Shown in pieces: positions 47,344 through 57,155 of a stretch of DNA of 64,000 bases. Source of the DNA: Stutzerimonas kunmingensis (GTDB lineage: Bacteria > Pseudomonadota > Gammaproteobacteria > Pseudomonadales > Pseudomonadaceae); NCBI RefSeq assembly GCF_002929225.1, contig NZ_PISM01000004.1, positions 682,001 through 746,000 of the forward strand, given 5' to 3'. Within the stretch, counting starts at the first letter, position 1. Every line of letters starts with the position of its first letter. A program made the translations under genes and the position numbers. The notes under the pieces are model-generated. The model saw only the letters and a program-made list of their open reading frames with translations, did not search any database and was not told the DNA's origin.

Positions 47344-49912
47344 GCAGCATGCAGTGAATGGTCTGACGCAAAACTATTGCGACGGCCTGGCATTGAACGA
47401 AACCGAGGACCCGGCCAGATACCGGCAGGCGGCCGAGCGGGGCGGCCTGTTCGCGCTGCATGATGAACTGTCTGCCGAGACCAGCGCGCAGCGCAGCCCG
47501 TCGCGGCGTCTGCTCGACTCGGTGGTCGCGCGACTGCGGCTGGGCTGGGGCGATCTGTTCGACCGCGCCGGCGTGATCGCCGAGGACCACCAGGGCCGCG
47601 CCTATGTGCAGTCGACCCCGCCGATCGTGCGCACACGCATGGTGCCGGAGCCCTGGCATACCAATATTCTGCGCCGCGGTTGGCGCCGGATGCTGGGCCG
47701 CACGCCGCCGCGGCGTCACTTCGAGCCCAGTCCGCAGCCGCTCGACGAGGCGCGCTGGCGCCGGGTCGCGGCGCTGCGCCGTGCGGCACTGCTGGTGCTG
47801 ATGCTCGGCCAGACCGCCTTTGCCACCTGGCAGATGAAGGCGGTGCTGCCTTACCAGGGCTGGTTCCTGGTCGACATGCAGGAAGTGTTCGTCCAGCCGC
47901 TGTCCGAATCGGCCCGGCAGATCCTTCCCTATGTGGTGCAGACCAGCATCCTGCTGCTCTTCGCACTGCTGTTCTGCTGGGTCTCGGTGGGCTTCTGGAC
48001 CGCGCTGATGGGCTTCTTCCAGCTACTTCGCGGCAAGGACCGTTACAGCATCTCGGCCAGCAGCCCCGGCACCGAACCGATACCGGCCGAGGCGCGTACG
48101 GCGCTGGTGATGCCGATTGCCAACGAGGACGTGCCGCGTGTGTTCGCCGGCCTGCGCGCGACTTACGAGTCGCTCAAGGCAACCGGTGAGCTCGAGCATT
48201 TCGACATCTTCGTGCTCAGCGACAGCAACGACCCCGACACCTGTGTTGCCGAGCAGAAGGCCTGGGTCGAGTTGTGCCGTGCGGTGGATGGCTTCGGTCA
48301 CATCTTCTACCGTCGCCGCCGGCGCCGCGTGAAGCGCAAGAGCGGCAACATCGACGACTTCTGCCGTCGCTGGGGCAGCAGCTACCGCTACATGGTGGTG
48401 CTGGACGCCGACAGCGTGATGAGCGGCGAATGCCTGACCAGCCTGGTGCGACTGATGGAGGCCAACCCCAACGCCGGCATAATCCAGACCGCGCCCAAGG
48501 CGTCGGGCATGGACACGCTCTATGCGCGGCTGCAGCAGTTCGCCACGCGCGTCTACGGTCCGCTGTTCACCGCCGGGCTCAACTTCTGGCAGCTGGGTGA
48601 ATCGCATTACTGGGGCCACAACGCGATCATTCGCGTGAAGCCGTTCATCGAGCACTGCGCGTTGGCGCCGTTGCCCGGCACCGGCTCGTTCGCCGGGGCG
48701 ATCCTCTCCCACGACTTCGTCGAAGCCGCGCTGATGCGCCGCGCCGGCTGGGGCGTGTGGATCGCCTACGACCTGCCGGGCAGTTACGAGGAGCTGCCGC
48801 CGAACCTGCTCGACGAACTCAAGCGTGATCGTCGCTGGTGCCACGGCAACCTGATGAACTTCCGCCTGTTCATGGTGCGCGGAGTACACACGGTGCATCG
48901 CATGGTGTTTCTCACCGGGGTGATGTCCTACCTGTCGGCGCCGCTGTGGTTTCTCTTCCTGCTGCTGTCCACCGGCCTGCTGGCGATCCATACGCTGATG
49001 GAGCCGGAGTACTTCCTGCAGCCGAACCAGCTTTACCCGCTGTGGCCGCGCTGGCACCCGCAGGAAGCCATCGCGCTGTTCTCGGCGACCATGACACTGC
49101 TGTTTCTGCCCAAGCTGCTCAGCGTGCTGCTGGTCTGCATCCAGGGAGCTGAAGCCTATGGTGGGCGGCTGCGGGTGCTGCTGTCGATGCTGATCGAAAC
49201 GCTGTTCTCGGTGCTGCTGGCGCCGGTGCGCATGCTCTTTCACAGCGTGTTCGTCACCGCGGCGTTCCTCGGCTGGTCGGTGCAGTGGAAATCGCCGCAG
49301 CGCGGCGATGACGCCACGCCCTGGGGCGAGGCGCTGCGTCGGCATGGTTCGCAGATCGTCATCGGCGTGCTCTGGACGGCCCTGGTTGCCTGGCTGGATG
49401 CGGCCTTTCTCTGGTGGCTGGCGCCAATCGTGGTGTCGCTGATCCTCTCGGCGCCGGTTTCGGTGATCACCAGCCGTACCGGTCTCGGCCTGGCCGCGCG
49501 GCGCAGCAAGCTGTTCCTGATCCCGGAGGAATACGCACCGCCCACCGAGCTGGCCAATACCGACCTGTACCAGCAGCAGAACCAGGCGGTTGCCTTGCGC
49601 CATGGCTTCCTCGTGGCGGTGGTCGATCCGCTGTACAACGCGCTGGTCTGTGCCATGGCGCGCGCCCGGCATGCCAGGGTGGTCACTGGCGCCGAGCGTT
49701 TGCGCGAGCAGCGCCTCGGTCAGGTGCTGGCGGTCGGCCCGGACGGCGCGGATGCCGAGGCGGCGCGCTGGCGCCTGCTGAACGATCCGGATGGCATGGC
49801 GCTGTTGCACCGTCACGCCTGGGAAGATCCGGCCGGGGCCGTCTGGCTGGCACGCTACCGCGAGCAGTATCCCCACGGCGTGGCGCGCCCGGACCTCGCG
49901 GGCGAGGCCTGA
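47336..49912 (+). CDS. opgH: Glucan glucosyltransferase H (OpgH/MdoH)
   Basis: An 858-residue inner-membrane family-2 glycosyltransferase that polymerises the linear glucan backbone from UDP-glucose. About seven or eight membrane segments flank the catalytic domain. The domain shows [10 protein letters not shown], the metal-binding [11 protein letters not shown], and the acceptor motif with RRW in [18 protein letters not shown] 47336 lies inside the end of opgG (8-base overlap). A hairpin after the stop separates it from the converging FKBP gene. Confidence 0.95.
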   Translation: MNEQHAVNGLTQNYCDGLALNETEDPARYRQAAERGGLFALHDELSAETSAQRSPSRRLLDSVVARLRLGWGDLFDRAGVIAEDHQGRAYVQSTPPIVRTRMVPEPWHTNILRRGWRRMLGRTPPRRHFEPSPQPLDEARWRRVAALRRAALLVLMLGQTAFATWQMKAVLPYQGWFLVDMQEVFVQPLSESARQILPYVVQTSILLLFALLFCWVSVGFWTALMGFFQLLRGKDRYSISASSPGTEPIPAEARTALVMPIANEDVPRVFAGLRATYESLKATGELEHFDIFVLSDSNDPDTCVAEQKAWVELCRAVDGFGHIFYRRRRRRVKRKSGNIDDFCRRWGSSYRYMVVLDADSVMSGECLTSLVRLMEANPNAGIIQTAPKASGMDTLYARLQQFATRVYGPLFTAGLNFWQLGESHYWGHNAIIRVKPFIEHCALAPLPGTGSFAGAILSHDFVEAALMRRAGWGVWIAYDLPGSYEELPPNLLDELKRDRRWCHGNLMNFRLFMVRGVHTVHRMVFLTGVMSYLSAPLWFLFLLLSTGLLAIHTLMEPEYFLQPNQLYPLWPRWHPQEAIALFSATMTLLFLPKLLSVLLVCIQGAEAYGGRLRVLLSMLIETLFSVLLAPVRMLFHSVFVTAAFLGWSVQWKSPQRGDDATPWGEALRRHGSQIVIGVLWTALVAWLDAAFLWWLAPIVVSLILSAPVSVITSRTGLGLAARRSKLFLIPEEYAPPTELANTDLYQQQNQAVALRHGFLVAVVDPLYNALVCAMARARHARVVTGAERLREQRLGQVLAVGPDGADAEAARWRLLNDPDGMALLHRHAWEDPAGAVWLARYREQYPHGVARPDLAGEA

Positions 49913-49921
49913 TACGCGCGA

Positions 49922-49952
49922 CTTTCTGGCGGTCCGCAGGGCCGCCAGAAAG
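49922..49952. terminator. Bidirectional hairpin between opgH and the FKBP gene
   Basis: CTTTCTGGCGG (49922-49932) pairs perfectly with CCGCCAGAAAG (49942-49952). It lies between the converging stop codons. The short T and A ends of the stem give weak tails in both directions, so efficiency is uncertain. Confidence 0.65.
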
Positions 49953-49957
49953 GGCGA

Positions 49958-50299
49958 TCAGTCGTCGCGCGTCAGCACTTCCAGCAGTTCGATCTCGAAG
50001 TGCAGATCCGAATTGGGCGGGATATGCGCGCCGACCTGGCGTTCGCCATAGCCCAGCTGCGCCGGCACGAACAGCCGCCGCTTGCCGCCGACCCGCATGC
50101 CCATCAGCCCGATGTCCCAGCCCTTGATCACCCGGCCGGTGCCGATGACGCACTGGAAGGGTTTGCCGCGCGCGTAAGAACTGTCGAACTCCGTCCCATC
50201 GCTCAGCGTGCCGCGGTACTGGGTGGTGATCAGCGCGCCCTTGACCACCGCCTTACCGTCGCCGAGCTGAATGTCTTCGACCCGCAATTCATCGTTCAT
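49958..50299 (-). CDS. FKBP-type peptidyl-prolyl cis-trans isomerase, single-domain
   Basis: A 113-residue cytoplasmic FKBP consisting of the catalytic domain only. Landmarks are TTQYRGTLSDGTEFDSSY, the active-site-type FQCVIGTGRVIKGWDIGL and the end AHIPPNSDLHFEIELLEV. It has no signal or lipobox, unlike the FKBP lipoprotein near the left edge. Transcribed toward opgH. Confidence 0.93.
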   Translation of the reverse strand: MNDELRVEDIQLGDGKAVVKGALITTQYRGTLSDGTEFDSSYARGKPFQCVIGTGRVIKGWDIGLMGMRVGGKRRLFVPAQLGYGERQVGAHIPPNSDLHFEIELLEVLTRDD

Positions 50300-50412
50300 T
50301 CATGCGCTTCCTGAAAGCTGAAGAAAGGGAGCGCTTTGTCGCAGGTAAACGCGCTGCGGGCAATAGACCCGGCCGCCGCGCCGCTTTCACCGGGATAGTC
50401 GGCCTGCCTGAT

Positions 50413-50429
50413 TATCGATTTATTCGATA
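50413..50429. promoter_or_regulatory. Inverted repeat upstream of the pirin gene (LysR-type operator candidate)
   Basis: TATCGA-N5-TCGATA, a T-N11-A-like dyad within ATTATCGATTTATTCGATAGT, sits about 97 bases before the pirin gene. Such a site fits LysR-type activators that often govern pirin-wrbA operons, but no LysR gene is next to it. Confidence 0.5.
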
Positions 50430-50525
50430 GTTATTGGCGGAAAATTGCAGACATTGTTGATCGGATTGAATGGATCATCTCCCTCATTCGCCGGGTTGCC
50501 CGGTGTCCCATCTGCGGAGAGCGAG

Positions 50526-51224
50526 ATGATCGAACGACGTCCATATGCCCAGCTTGGTCATGCGCAGCACGGCTGGCTGAACGCGCGCCACCATTTTTCC
50601 TTTGCCGATTATCACGATGTCGAGCGCATGCGCTGGGGCCGCCTGCGCGTCTGGAACGACGACAGCATCGCGCCGCAATCGGGCTTCGAGCCGCACTCGC
50701 ACCGCGACATGGAAATCATCACCTATGTCCGCCAGGGCGCCATCACTCATGAAGACAGCCTCGGTAACCGCGGCCGTACCGTCGCCGGCGATGTGCAGGT
50801 GATGAGCGCCGGCACCGGCATCGTGCACAGCGAGTACAACCTGGAGGATGTGGAAACGCGCATTTTCCAGATCTGGATTCACCCGCAGCAGACCGGACTG
50901 CCGCCGGCCTGGGGCACTCGCCAGTTCCCCACCGGCGAGCGCGCCGGCGCCTTCGTCACGCTCGCCAGTGGCCTGTCCGGCGATGACGAGGCGCTGCCGA
51001 TTCGTGCTGAAGCCAGGCTGGCAGCGGCTACGCTTGCAGCAGGGCAGAGCGCCGACTACGAAATTGCTGCCGGGCACCGGGTGTATCTGGTGCCGGCCAG
51101 CGGCCAGATCGAGATCAACGGACTTGCTGTCGCCGCCGGCGATGGCGTGGCCGTGCGTGATGAGACACGGCTGAGCATCAGGGCCGTGGCAGACAGCGAA
51201 GTTGTCCTGGTCGAGTCGCTCTGA
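50526..51224 (+). CDS. Pirin family protein (YhhW-like)
   Basis: A 232-residue bicupin of the pirin family. The metal ligands lie in the N-terminal cupin: [12 protein letters not shown] and the later [12 protein letters not shown], which has the His and Glu pair. Relatives such as E. coli YhhW have quercetin 2,3-dioxygenase activity in vitro; the in vivo role is unclear and may be redox-related. Start at 50526 ([13 protein letters not shown]) has GGAGAGCG upstream. Followed by wrbA after 82 bases. Confidence 0.9.
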   Translation: MIERRPYAQLGHAQHGWLNARHHFSFADYHDVERMRWGRLRVWNDDSIAPQSGFEPHSHRDMEIITYVRQGAITHEDSLGNRGRTVAGDVQVMSAGTGIVHSEYNLEDVETRIFQIWIHPQQTGLPPAWGTRQFPTGERAGAFVTLASGLSGDDEALPIRAEARLAAATLAAGQSADYEIAAGHRVYLVPASGQIEINGLAVAAGDGVAVRDETRLSIRAVADSEVVLVESL

Positions 51225-51306
51225 CGCCTGCTGTCGGAACGACCCGTCTGGCGCGTTATCCCATCCACCCTTAATTCAGACTCACCCACCGAAAGAGGAA
51301 AGCAAG

Positions 51307-51906
51307 ATGGCGAAGATTCTCGTGCTCTATCACTCCATGTACGGCCATATCGAAACGATGGCCAATGCCGTCGCCGAAGGCGCGCGCCGCGTGCCGGGCG
51401 TGGAGGTGACGATCAAGCGCGTGCCGGAAACCATGCCGGAAGACGCCTTCCGCAACGCCGGCGGCAAGGTCGATCAGCCAGCCGATATCGCCGATCCGAA
51501 CGAGCTGCCGGACTACGACGGAATCATCTTTGGCACCCCGACCCGCTTCGGCAACATGTCCGGACAGATGCGCAACTTCCTCGACCGCACCGGCGGCCTT
51601 TGGGCCAAGGGCGCGCTGCACGGCAAGGTCGCCAGCGTGTTCGCCTCGACCGGCACCGGCGGTGGGCAGGAGATGACCATCACCTCGACCTGGACCACCC
51701 TGGCACACCACGGCATGGTCATCGTGCCGACCGGTTATGGCATCAGCGAGTTCTTCGACATCTCCGAAACCAACGGTGGCACGCCCTACGGCGCCACGAC
51801 CATCGCCGGCGGCGACGGCTCGCGTCAGCCTTCGGAAAAGGAACTGGCCATCGCACGCTACCAGGGCGAGCACGTGGCGAAGATCACCAGCAAGCTCAAG
51901 GGCTGA
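51307..51906 (+). CDS. wrbA: NAD(P)H:quinone oxidoreductase, WrbA type
   Basis: A 199-residue flavodoxin-like FMN enzyme that reduces quinones by two electrons, protecting against redox cycling. Hallmarks are [36 protein letters not shown] and [15 protein letters not shown]. Length is normal. A purine-rich site (GAAAGAGGAAAGCAAG) precedes the ATG at 51307. It likely shares a transcript with the pirin gene, a frequent pairing in pseudomonads. Confidence 0.96.
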   Translation: MAKILVLYHSMYGHIETMANAVAEGARRVPGVEVTIKRVPETMPEDAFRNAGGKVDQPADIADPNELPDYDGIIFGTPTRFGNMSGQMRNFLDRTGGLWAKGALHGKVASVFASTGTGGGQEMTITSTWTTLAHHGMVIVPTGYGISEFFDISETNGGTPYGATTIAGGDGSRQPSEKELAIARYQGEHVAKITSKLKG

Positions 51907-51921
51907 TCTGCCGCGCAGTAC

Positions 51922-52422
51922 CTACGCTGGGACCCGCCCGGGTCCCAGCAACAGTCCATACATCAGTTCGTCGACGAAGCCGTCGTCGCTGCTGCGCTTG
52001 TAAGCGGCGCGCTGCGTGCCTTCGTAGACGAAACCGAAGTGCTCGTAGAAGGCGATCGCCCGCGGGTTGTCCGCTTCCACCGTCAATTCCACACGACGAA
52101 TGCCGCTGGCGGCCAGCCTGTCGAGGGCGTCCCGCATCATCCGTCGCGCCAGGCCGCTGCCCCTGACCTCGGGCGCGACGGCCAGGGTGCCGAGGTAGGC
52201 CACATGGGCGGCGCGGCCCAGGTGGCGCTGCACCTTATAGAAGCCCTGCACCATGCCGTCGTCTTCGAAGACATAGAAGCTGGCGCTTTCGAACAGCGGC
52301 TCGAAAACCTTGCCGAAGTGCTCGCGCGGCATGGGATCGAAGCCCAGGTAGGGCACCACGTCCGGGTGCATGTAGATGTCGTAGACCCGCTGCTGATCGG
52401 CGGGCGTGGCGAGGCGGCGCAT
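51922..52422 (-). CDS. GNAT family N-acetyltransferase
   Basis: A 166-residue acetyl-CoA-dependent acetyltransferase. The coenzyme A loop reads VAPEVRGSGLARRMMRDAL, where the R/Q-x-x-G-x-G/A motif is visible, and the C-terminal strand ends AIAFYEHFGFVYEGT. The substrate cannot be told. The start at 52422 is set by a CAGGAGAAC site; the frame continues a little upstream. It converges with wrbA. Confidence 0.88.
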   Translation of the reverse strand: MRRLATPADQQRVYDIYMHPDVVPYLGFDPMPREHFGKVFEPLFESASFYVFEDDGMVQGFYKVQRHLGRAAHVAYLGTLAVAPEVRGSGLARRMMRDALDRLAASGIRRVELTVEADNPRAIAFYEHFGFVYEGTQRAAYKRSSDDGFVDELMYGLLLGPGRVPA

Positions 52423-52553
52423 GGGGTTCTCCTGTTGGGACGGCTCCAGCATAGCCGGGTCCTGGAAGAAACTGCGCTGCGTCAGTCATCGCTCGCCGAT
52501 TGAGGTGATAATGGCCACCGCTCATCTTCCGCCTCAGCCAAGGACATCGCCCT

Positions 52554-53093
52554 GTGGTGCTATTCGAGATCGTTCCGCTCAGCCCCGAAACCTATCGCCA
52601 GCAGACCCGGCGCAGCACGCTGATCGTCGCCGCGACCTTTGCCGTCCTCGCCATGGGCTTGTCGACCCTTGCCGTGGCGCTGTTCGGTGAGCCCGGTGGC
52701 GACAACCTGCGGCTGAACATCATTGGTGTCGTGGCCGGACTGGCGCTGACGATCGGAATCGTCAGGTGGCTGTACTGGCAGCAGCCGTGGATGGCCGCAG
52801 CGGTATACGGCTGGCAGCTCAAGCGCAGCCTGATGCGTGTGACCAACATGATGCACCAGGTCAAGGCAGGCGTAAGTGCGGGCGATCCGGATGCGATGAA
52901 GCTGCTGCGCTTCTATCACCTGGGGCTGACGCAGATGCATCGGCTCGATGGCAACTCCAGCGGCCTCAGCGATTCGGTTGCCGAGATTGACCGTCACCGC
53001 GAGGCGATGGAGGCTCGGAACATGGATACCGACCAGCCACGCCTGGAGTCGGGTTGGCTGGAGCGAGTCGCACGGATCGAGGCGAAGCGCTGA
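52554..53093 (+). CDS. DUF3087-like membrane protein
   Basis: A 179-residue protein with two hydrophobic segments (about 24-46 and 55-73) and a cytoplasmic or periplasmic helical C-terminal half containing KLLRFYHLGLTQMHRLDGNS. This fits DUF3087, of unknown function. The start is GTG at 52554 (a second GTG follows directly). It lies 131 bases from the divergent acetyltransferase gene. Confidence 0.8.
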   Translation: MVLFEIVPLSPETYRQQTRRSTLIVAATFAVLAMGLSTLAVALFGEPGGDNLRLNIIGVVAGLALTIGIVRWLYWQQPWMAAAVYGWQLKRSLMRVTNMMHQVKAGVSAGDPDAMKLLRFYHLGLTQMHRLDGNSSGLSDSVAEIDRHREAMEARNMDTDQPRLESGWLERVARIEAKR

Positions 53094-53138
53094 AGCGAAC
53101 GGCTTGAAGGACGATTGCGCCGTTCATGGCGCAGCGCA

Positions 53139-53840
53139 TCAATGCACGTGGCGGCTACCGTCCGGGTGGTGGTGTACGTCGGCTTCCGGTACTGCTTCTG
53201 ATTGCGCCGGCGCATGGCCGTCGTGTGCGCCCTGATGATGGTCTGCGCCTGCCGGCTGCTGATCGGCGGCAGGAGTGGGATGCTGGCCGCTGTGATCGTG
53301 CATGTCCGATTCACCGCCACCGTGCTGGTGGCCGTCACTGGAGTCCACCAGCGTCTGGTATTCCAGTGGGGTGAGTGAGGGCAGTTGTTCGACGAAGGCG
53401 ACCAGCGACCAGATGTAGCGGTCCTCCATGAACTTGCCCCACGCCGGCATGCCGGTGGACTTGATTCCATGCTTGATGACCCAGAAAGTCGCGGCCGGGT
53501 CGTTGTCGCGGGAGTCCTCGGCAAGCGTTGGGGGCGCGGGGTAGAGGCCCTGGCTCAGCTCGGTCGGCTCGACGCCGGGCGCCAGGTGGCAACCGACGCA
53601 CATGGCCGCGTAGTTGCCCGCCCCGGAACGAATCTGCTCCGCAGACCCCAGCGTCGGCACTTCGAGGTTGCGGGCGCGCACGGCCACGGCGCGTTCACGG
53701 GTGGTCTCCAGCACGGCGTGCAGTGGCGCGCTGTGCGGGGCGTCCGCGCCGACATCGATGAGGCCGGAATACACCACCAGCGCGCCGCCGATTGCGACCA
53801 GCAGGGTGCTTAGTGCCAGTGTCGCCAGGACAGTCTTCAT
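53139..53840 (-). CDS. Class I c-type cytochrome with long His-rich tail, last gene of the copper operon
   Basis: A 233-residue membrane-anchored or secreted monoheme cytochrome c. An N-terminal hydrophobic segment (5-27) precedes the heme-binding CVGCH and the axial Met in KSTGMPAWGKF. After about residue 165 a low-complexity tail follows with roughly 18 His residues, for example HHHPDGSRHVH at the C-terminus. Such tails bind Cu or Zn. It begins 10 bases after copB and is probably co-transcribed with copA-copB. It may pass electrons to or from copper in the periplasm; this is inference. Confidence 0.85.
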   Translation of the reverse strand: MKTVLATLALSTLLVAIGGALVVYSGLIDVGADAPHSAPLHAVLETTRERAVAVRARNLEVPTLGSAEQIRSGAGNYAAMCVGCHLAPGVEPTELSQGLYPAPPTLAEDSRDNDPAATFWVIKHGIKSTGMPAWGKFMEDRYIWSLVAFVEQLPSLTPLEYQTLVDSSDGHQHGGGESDMHDHSGQHPTPAADQQPAGADHHQGAHDGHAPAQSEAVPEADVHHHPDGSRHVH

Positions 53841-53850
53841 ACGTGGGGCC

Positions 53851-54825
53851 TCAGAACCAGAAGCGAATACCGGCTACCAGCTTCGCCTCGCTGACGTCTT
53901 CGTCATCGGCACGCAGCAGGTCGGCCGTGTTGCCGTAGGCACGGCCCCAGCTGACGCCCACATAAGGCGCGAACTGACGACTTATCTCGTAACGCAGGCG
54001 CAGACCGACACTGGCGTCGCTGAGGCCGGAGCCGACGCCGCGCGCCTCGTCGTTGCGCCCGTGCAGGTTCAGCTCCGCGGTGGGTTGCAGCACCCAGCGC
54101 TGGGTCAGCAGGATGTCGTACTCAGCTTCCAGGCGCAGCGCGCTCTGGCCGCCCTCGCCAAGGAAAGCCGTGGCTTCGGTTTCCAGACCGAACAGCGGCA
54201 TGCCCTGCACGCCGAAAGCGGCCCAGGTCTGCGGCGAGCCGGGCTTGAAGTCCTGACGCACGCCGGCGACGGTTTCCCACCAGGGGCCGATGGCGTGGCT
54301 CCAGAGCAGCTGCAGTTCGGCCTCCTCGGTGCGGCCATTGGTGCGCTCACCCTCGGAGCGGAAGGCGAGGCGGTCGATATCGCCGCCATACCAGCCGGAA
54401 ATGTCCCAGGCCAGCGTGCTGCCTTCATCTGCGTCCTGCCATTCCAGCTGATCGGCAAGGAACAGAAAATTGCTGCCGCCCTGGTGCATAGAATGAGGCG
54501 GCAGGTAGGGAAATGCCGCGGCGCGGTCAGCATCGCTGATCGTAGGGATTGGCGTGCGCGGCTCCTGTCCAGTGCCAACGCCGGTGACCGGTGGGTGAGC
54601 CATTGAACTGTGATCCATGCTGCTGTGATCGCGATGATCCATGCCGCCTTGGTTCATGGGCTCATGGTTCATCTGGCTGTGATCCATCTGCCCAGGATCC
54701 ACCTGGCGCTGGTCCGCTGGCGCAGCGTGCCCGGCGTGTCCGGAATGATCCATGGCCTGCTGCGCCTGGCTCGCCGTCGCAGCCAGTGCGAGGGCGATGG
54801 CGACCGGCAGTGTCTTAATGATCAT
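53851..54825 (-). CDS. copB: Copper resistance protein B (outer membrane)
   Basis: A 324-residue CopB/PcoB protein. After a signal peptide (ending SQAQQ) comes a Met/His-rich metal-binding segment with repeats such as [18 protein letters not shown]. The C-terminal 230 residues form the beta-barrel ([18 protein letters not shown], then [17 protein letters not shown]) and end in the aromatic residue typical of outer-membrane barrels (FWF). The start overlaps the previous small gene by 11 bases, indicating coupling. It probably sequesters or exports copper at the outer membrane. Confidence 0.93.
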   Translation of the reverse strand: MIIKTLPVAIALALAATASQAQQAMDHSGHAGHAAPADQRQVDPGQMDHSQMNHEPMNQGGMDHRDHSSMDHSSMAHPPVTGVGTGQEPRTPIPTISDADRAAAFPYLPPHSMHQGGSNFLFLADQLEWQDADEGSTLAWDISGWYGGDIDRLAFRSEGERTNGRTEEAELQLLWSHAIGPWWETVAGVRQDFKPGSPQTWAAFGVQGMPLFGLETEATAFLGEGGQSALRLEAEYDILLTQRWVLQPTAELNLHGRNDEARGVGSGLSDASVGLRLRYEISRQFAPYVGVSWGRAYGNTADLLRADDEDVSEAKLVAGIRFWF

Positions 54826-55135
54826 GCGGCTTGCCTTGTTCGGGGCCCTTTGGCAGGTCCTTCTGCATCTTTCCGTTGCCCATGCTGCCGTGATCCATGT
54901 GGTCGGAACCCATATGCTGGTCGTGCATGTCCTGCATCTTGTCGTGGTCCATGCCCTGCATCATGTCGCCCTGCTTTTGTCCGGGCTTGGGCTGGCTGGC
55001 CTGCGGCGCGGCCTGTTCGGCTGGCGCGTTGGCGGGATGATGACCATCGTGCTCACTCTGCGCGTAGACAGTGTTGAGGCCGAACGTCGCAGCCAGGCCG
55101 AAGGCGAGCAGGGCGGTGCGCTTGATTGTCTTCAT
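54815..55135 (-). CDS. Small periplasmic Met/His-rich copper-binding protein
   Basis: A 106-residue secreted protein: signal peptide (about 1-25, ending NTVYAQS) then a short Gln/Pro-rich stretch and a Met-Asp-His-rich region ([20 protein letters not shown]), like the copper-binding part of CopA and CopB but free-standing. It lies between copA (11 bases away) and copB (overlapping start). A periplasmic copper sponge or chaperone for the two is likely. Start at 55135 has CGGAGAAAACC upstream; the frame runs on upstream inside copA without meaning. Confidence 0.85.
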   Translation of the reverse strand: MKTIKRTALLAFGLAATFGLNTVYAQSEHDGHHPANAPAEQAAPQASQPKPGQKQGDMMQGMDHDKMQDMHDQHMGSDHMDHGSMGNGKMQKDLPKGPEQGKPHDH

Positions 55136-55146
55136 GGTTTTCTCCG

Positions 55147-56946
55147 TCATTCTTCTACGCGGACTTCGCGGAACATCCCGAGGTCCATGTGCATCAGCAT
55201 GTGGCAGTGGTAGGCCCAGCGACCGAGGGCGTCGGCGGTGACGCGATAGCTGCGTTTCGAACCCGGTGGCATGTCGATGGTGTGCTTGCGCACCTGGAAA
55301 TTGCCGTGTTCGTCCTCCAGATCGCTCCACAGCCCGTGCAGGTGGATGGGGTGGTGCATCATGGTGTCGTTGACCAGGACGAAGCGCACCCGCTCGCCGT
55401 ACTTGAGGCGGATTGGCTCGGCGTCGGCGAAGGGAATGCCGTCGAATGACCAGGCGAAGCGTTCCATATGGCCGGTCAGGTGCAGTTCGATGGTGCGCGT
55501 CGGCTCACGGCCGTCCGGATCGGCGAAGGTGCTGTGCAGGTCGGCATAGGTCAGCACGCGCCGGCCGTTATCGCGCAGGCCTATGCCGGGATCGTCCAGC
55601 TTGGGCACCGGCATCATGGTCTGCATGTCCACCAGCGGGTTGTCGGTTTCGCTGGCCGGATGCGTCTGCATGCCGCCGCCGGACGAGCCGTGGCCCATGG
55701 TGGCGTGGTCCATCTGGCCATTCATCTCATTCTGATTCATCGCGCCGTGATTCATGTCGCCATGCCCGGCGTGAGGATCGTCGCTCGGCGCAGGCGCAGC
55801 AGCCTGGCCGTGGGCGGCATGATCACCGTGGCCCATGTCCTCCATGCTCAGTTCAGGGCGCGGGTCGGGTGCGGGCACCGGCGCTTGCAGACCATCTTGC
55901 ACGGCCAGGGTGCCGCGGGCGTAGCCGCTGCGGTCCATGGACTGGGCGAACAGGGTGTAGGCGTCCTGGCTGCCGTCCGGCTCGGCGATCACGTCGAGGG
56001 TTTCCGCCACGGCCAGGCGCACTTCGTCCACCTGCACCGGTTCGATGTTCTGCCCATCTGCGGCGACCACGGTGAGCTTGAGACCGGGAATGCGGAAGTC
56101 GAAATAACTCATCGCCGAGCCATTGATCAGGCGCAGGCGGATGCGCTCGCCTGGCTGGAAGAGGCCGGTCCAGTTGCCGTCCGGCGCCTGGCCGTTGAGC
56201 AGGTAGGTGTAGGTGGCACCGCTGATGTCGGCGAGATCGGTCGGCGACATGTTCATCTTCGCCCAGGCCCAGCGCTCGCTGACGGTGTCACTCCAGCCGT
56301 TGTCGGCGACATCGTCGATGAAATCGCCAAGGGTGCGCCGGCCCTGGTTGTAGTAGTCCGAGCGCTTTTTCAGCTTGGCCAGTACCCGCGCCGGGCTTTC
56401 GTCGGTCCAGTCGGAAAGGAACACCACATAGTCGCGATCGTAGCTGAAAGGCTCCGGCTCCTTGGGATCGATGATCAGCGCGCCATAGACGCCCAGCTGT
56501 TCCTGAAAACCGGAGTGGCTGTGGTACCAGTAGGTGCCGCTCTGGACGACCTTGAAGCGGTATTCGTACATGCCATCCGGCGCGATGCCGGCGAAGCTGA
56601 AGCCGGGTACGCCGTCCATGTTGGCCGGCAGCAGGATGCCGTGCCAATGGATGGAGGTGTCGTGGGGCAGCCGGTTGCGCACGCGCAAGGTCACGGTGTC
56701 GCCCTCGCGCCAGCGCAACAATGGGCCGGGGATGCTGCCGTTGATGGCCATGGCAGTGCGGCGCTTGCCGGTGAAGTCCACGCTCATGGAGTCGATGGTG
56801 AGGTCGAACTCGGTGCCGCTGAGCACCGTCGGCTGACCTGGGCTGGTCAGCGCCCAGACGGGCTGTTGCCACAGCCCGAGGCCAGCGACGGCGCCGCCGG
56901 CAGCCAGGCTTTTGACGAAGGTGCGCCGAGAACTGGTCAATTGCAT
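55147..56946 (-). CDS. copA: Multicopper oxidase CopA (Tat-exported)
   Basis: A 599-residue periplasmic multicopper oxidase that oxidises Cu(I) and binds extra copper. A twin-arginine signal (SSRRTFVKSLAAG) opens it. All copper-ligand motifs are intact: IHWHG, WYHSHSGFQEQLG, HPIHLHGLW and HCHMLMHMDLGM. Between residues about 380 and 440 is a Met/His-rich insert with MNHGAMNQNEMNGQMDH repeats. It is first of the leftward copA-copB operon. A CopR-like box lies about 115 bases upstream. Start ATG 56946 fits the signal. Confidence 0.96.
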   Translation of the reverse strand: MQLTSSRRTFVKSLAAGGAVAGLGLWQQPVWALTSPGQPTVLSGTEFDLTIDSMSVDFTGKRRTAMAINGSIPGPLLRWREGDTVTLRVRNRLPHDTSIHWHGILLPANMDGVPGFSFAGIAPDGMYEYRFKVVQSGTYWYHSHSGFQEQLGVYGALIIDPKEPEPFSYDRDYVVFLSDWTDESPARVLAKLKKRSDYYNQGRRTLGDFIDDVADNGWSDTVSERWAWAKMNMSPTDLADISGATYTYLLNGQAPDGNWTGLFQPGERIRLRLINGSAMSYFDFRIPGLKLTVVAADGQNIEPVQVDEVRLAVAETLDVIAEPDGSQDAYTLFAQSMDRSGYARGTLAVQDGLQAPVPAPDPRPELSMEDMGHGDHAAHGQAAAPAPSDDPHAGHGDMNHGAMNQNEMNGQMDHATMGHGSSGGGMQTHPASETDNPLVDMQTMMPVPKLDDPGIGLRDNGRRVLTYADLHSTFADPDGREPTRTIELHLTGHMERFAWSFDGIPFADAEPIRLKYGERVRFVLVNDTMMHHPIHLHGLWSDLEDEHGNFQVRKHTIDMPPGSKRSYRVTADALGRWAYHCHMLMHMDLGMFREVRVEE

Positions 56947-57059
56947 GCGGGTCCTGTTCGGTCGATCGAATTGTTGGTTTGCCGCCGCGCAGGCGCGACG
57001 TTGCAACGCTTGTGACAAGCACCATAGCGCGGTGCATCTGTCAGCGACCTGAAGCGAAA

Positions 57060-57077
57060 ATTACGATTTTGTCAGCT
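57060..57077 (-). promoter_or_regulatory. Candidate CopR box upstream of copA
   Basis: ATTACGATTTTGTCAGCT (plus strand) matches the 18-mer upstream of copR at 16 of 18 positions. On the coding strand of copA it reads AGCTGACAAAATCGTAAT, like known CusR/CopR boxes with TGACA and GTAAT halves. Confidence 0.7.
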
Positions 57078-57085
57078 GGCAGCGT

Positions 57086-57108
57086 GGCCAGCCCCAATCG
57101 GGCTGGCC
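57086..57108. terminator. Hairpin between copA promoter and the DUF411 gene (weak terminator candidate)
   Basis: GGCCAGCCC (57086-57094) pairs with GGGCTGGCC (57100-57108). It lies downstream of the leftward DUF411 gene and upstream of copA, the place for a terminator that insulates the two operons. No T-run is present. Confidence 0.5.
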
Positions 57109-57155
57109 CTGCCGGAGATGCCGAGCGGCATCGCGTATCCTGATGGCAGCGCGGC

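Noticed and set aside
48023-49876. Minus-strand open frame antisense to opgH
   Set aside because: It is a shadow of opgH with no family similarity or start signal.
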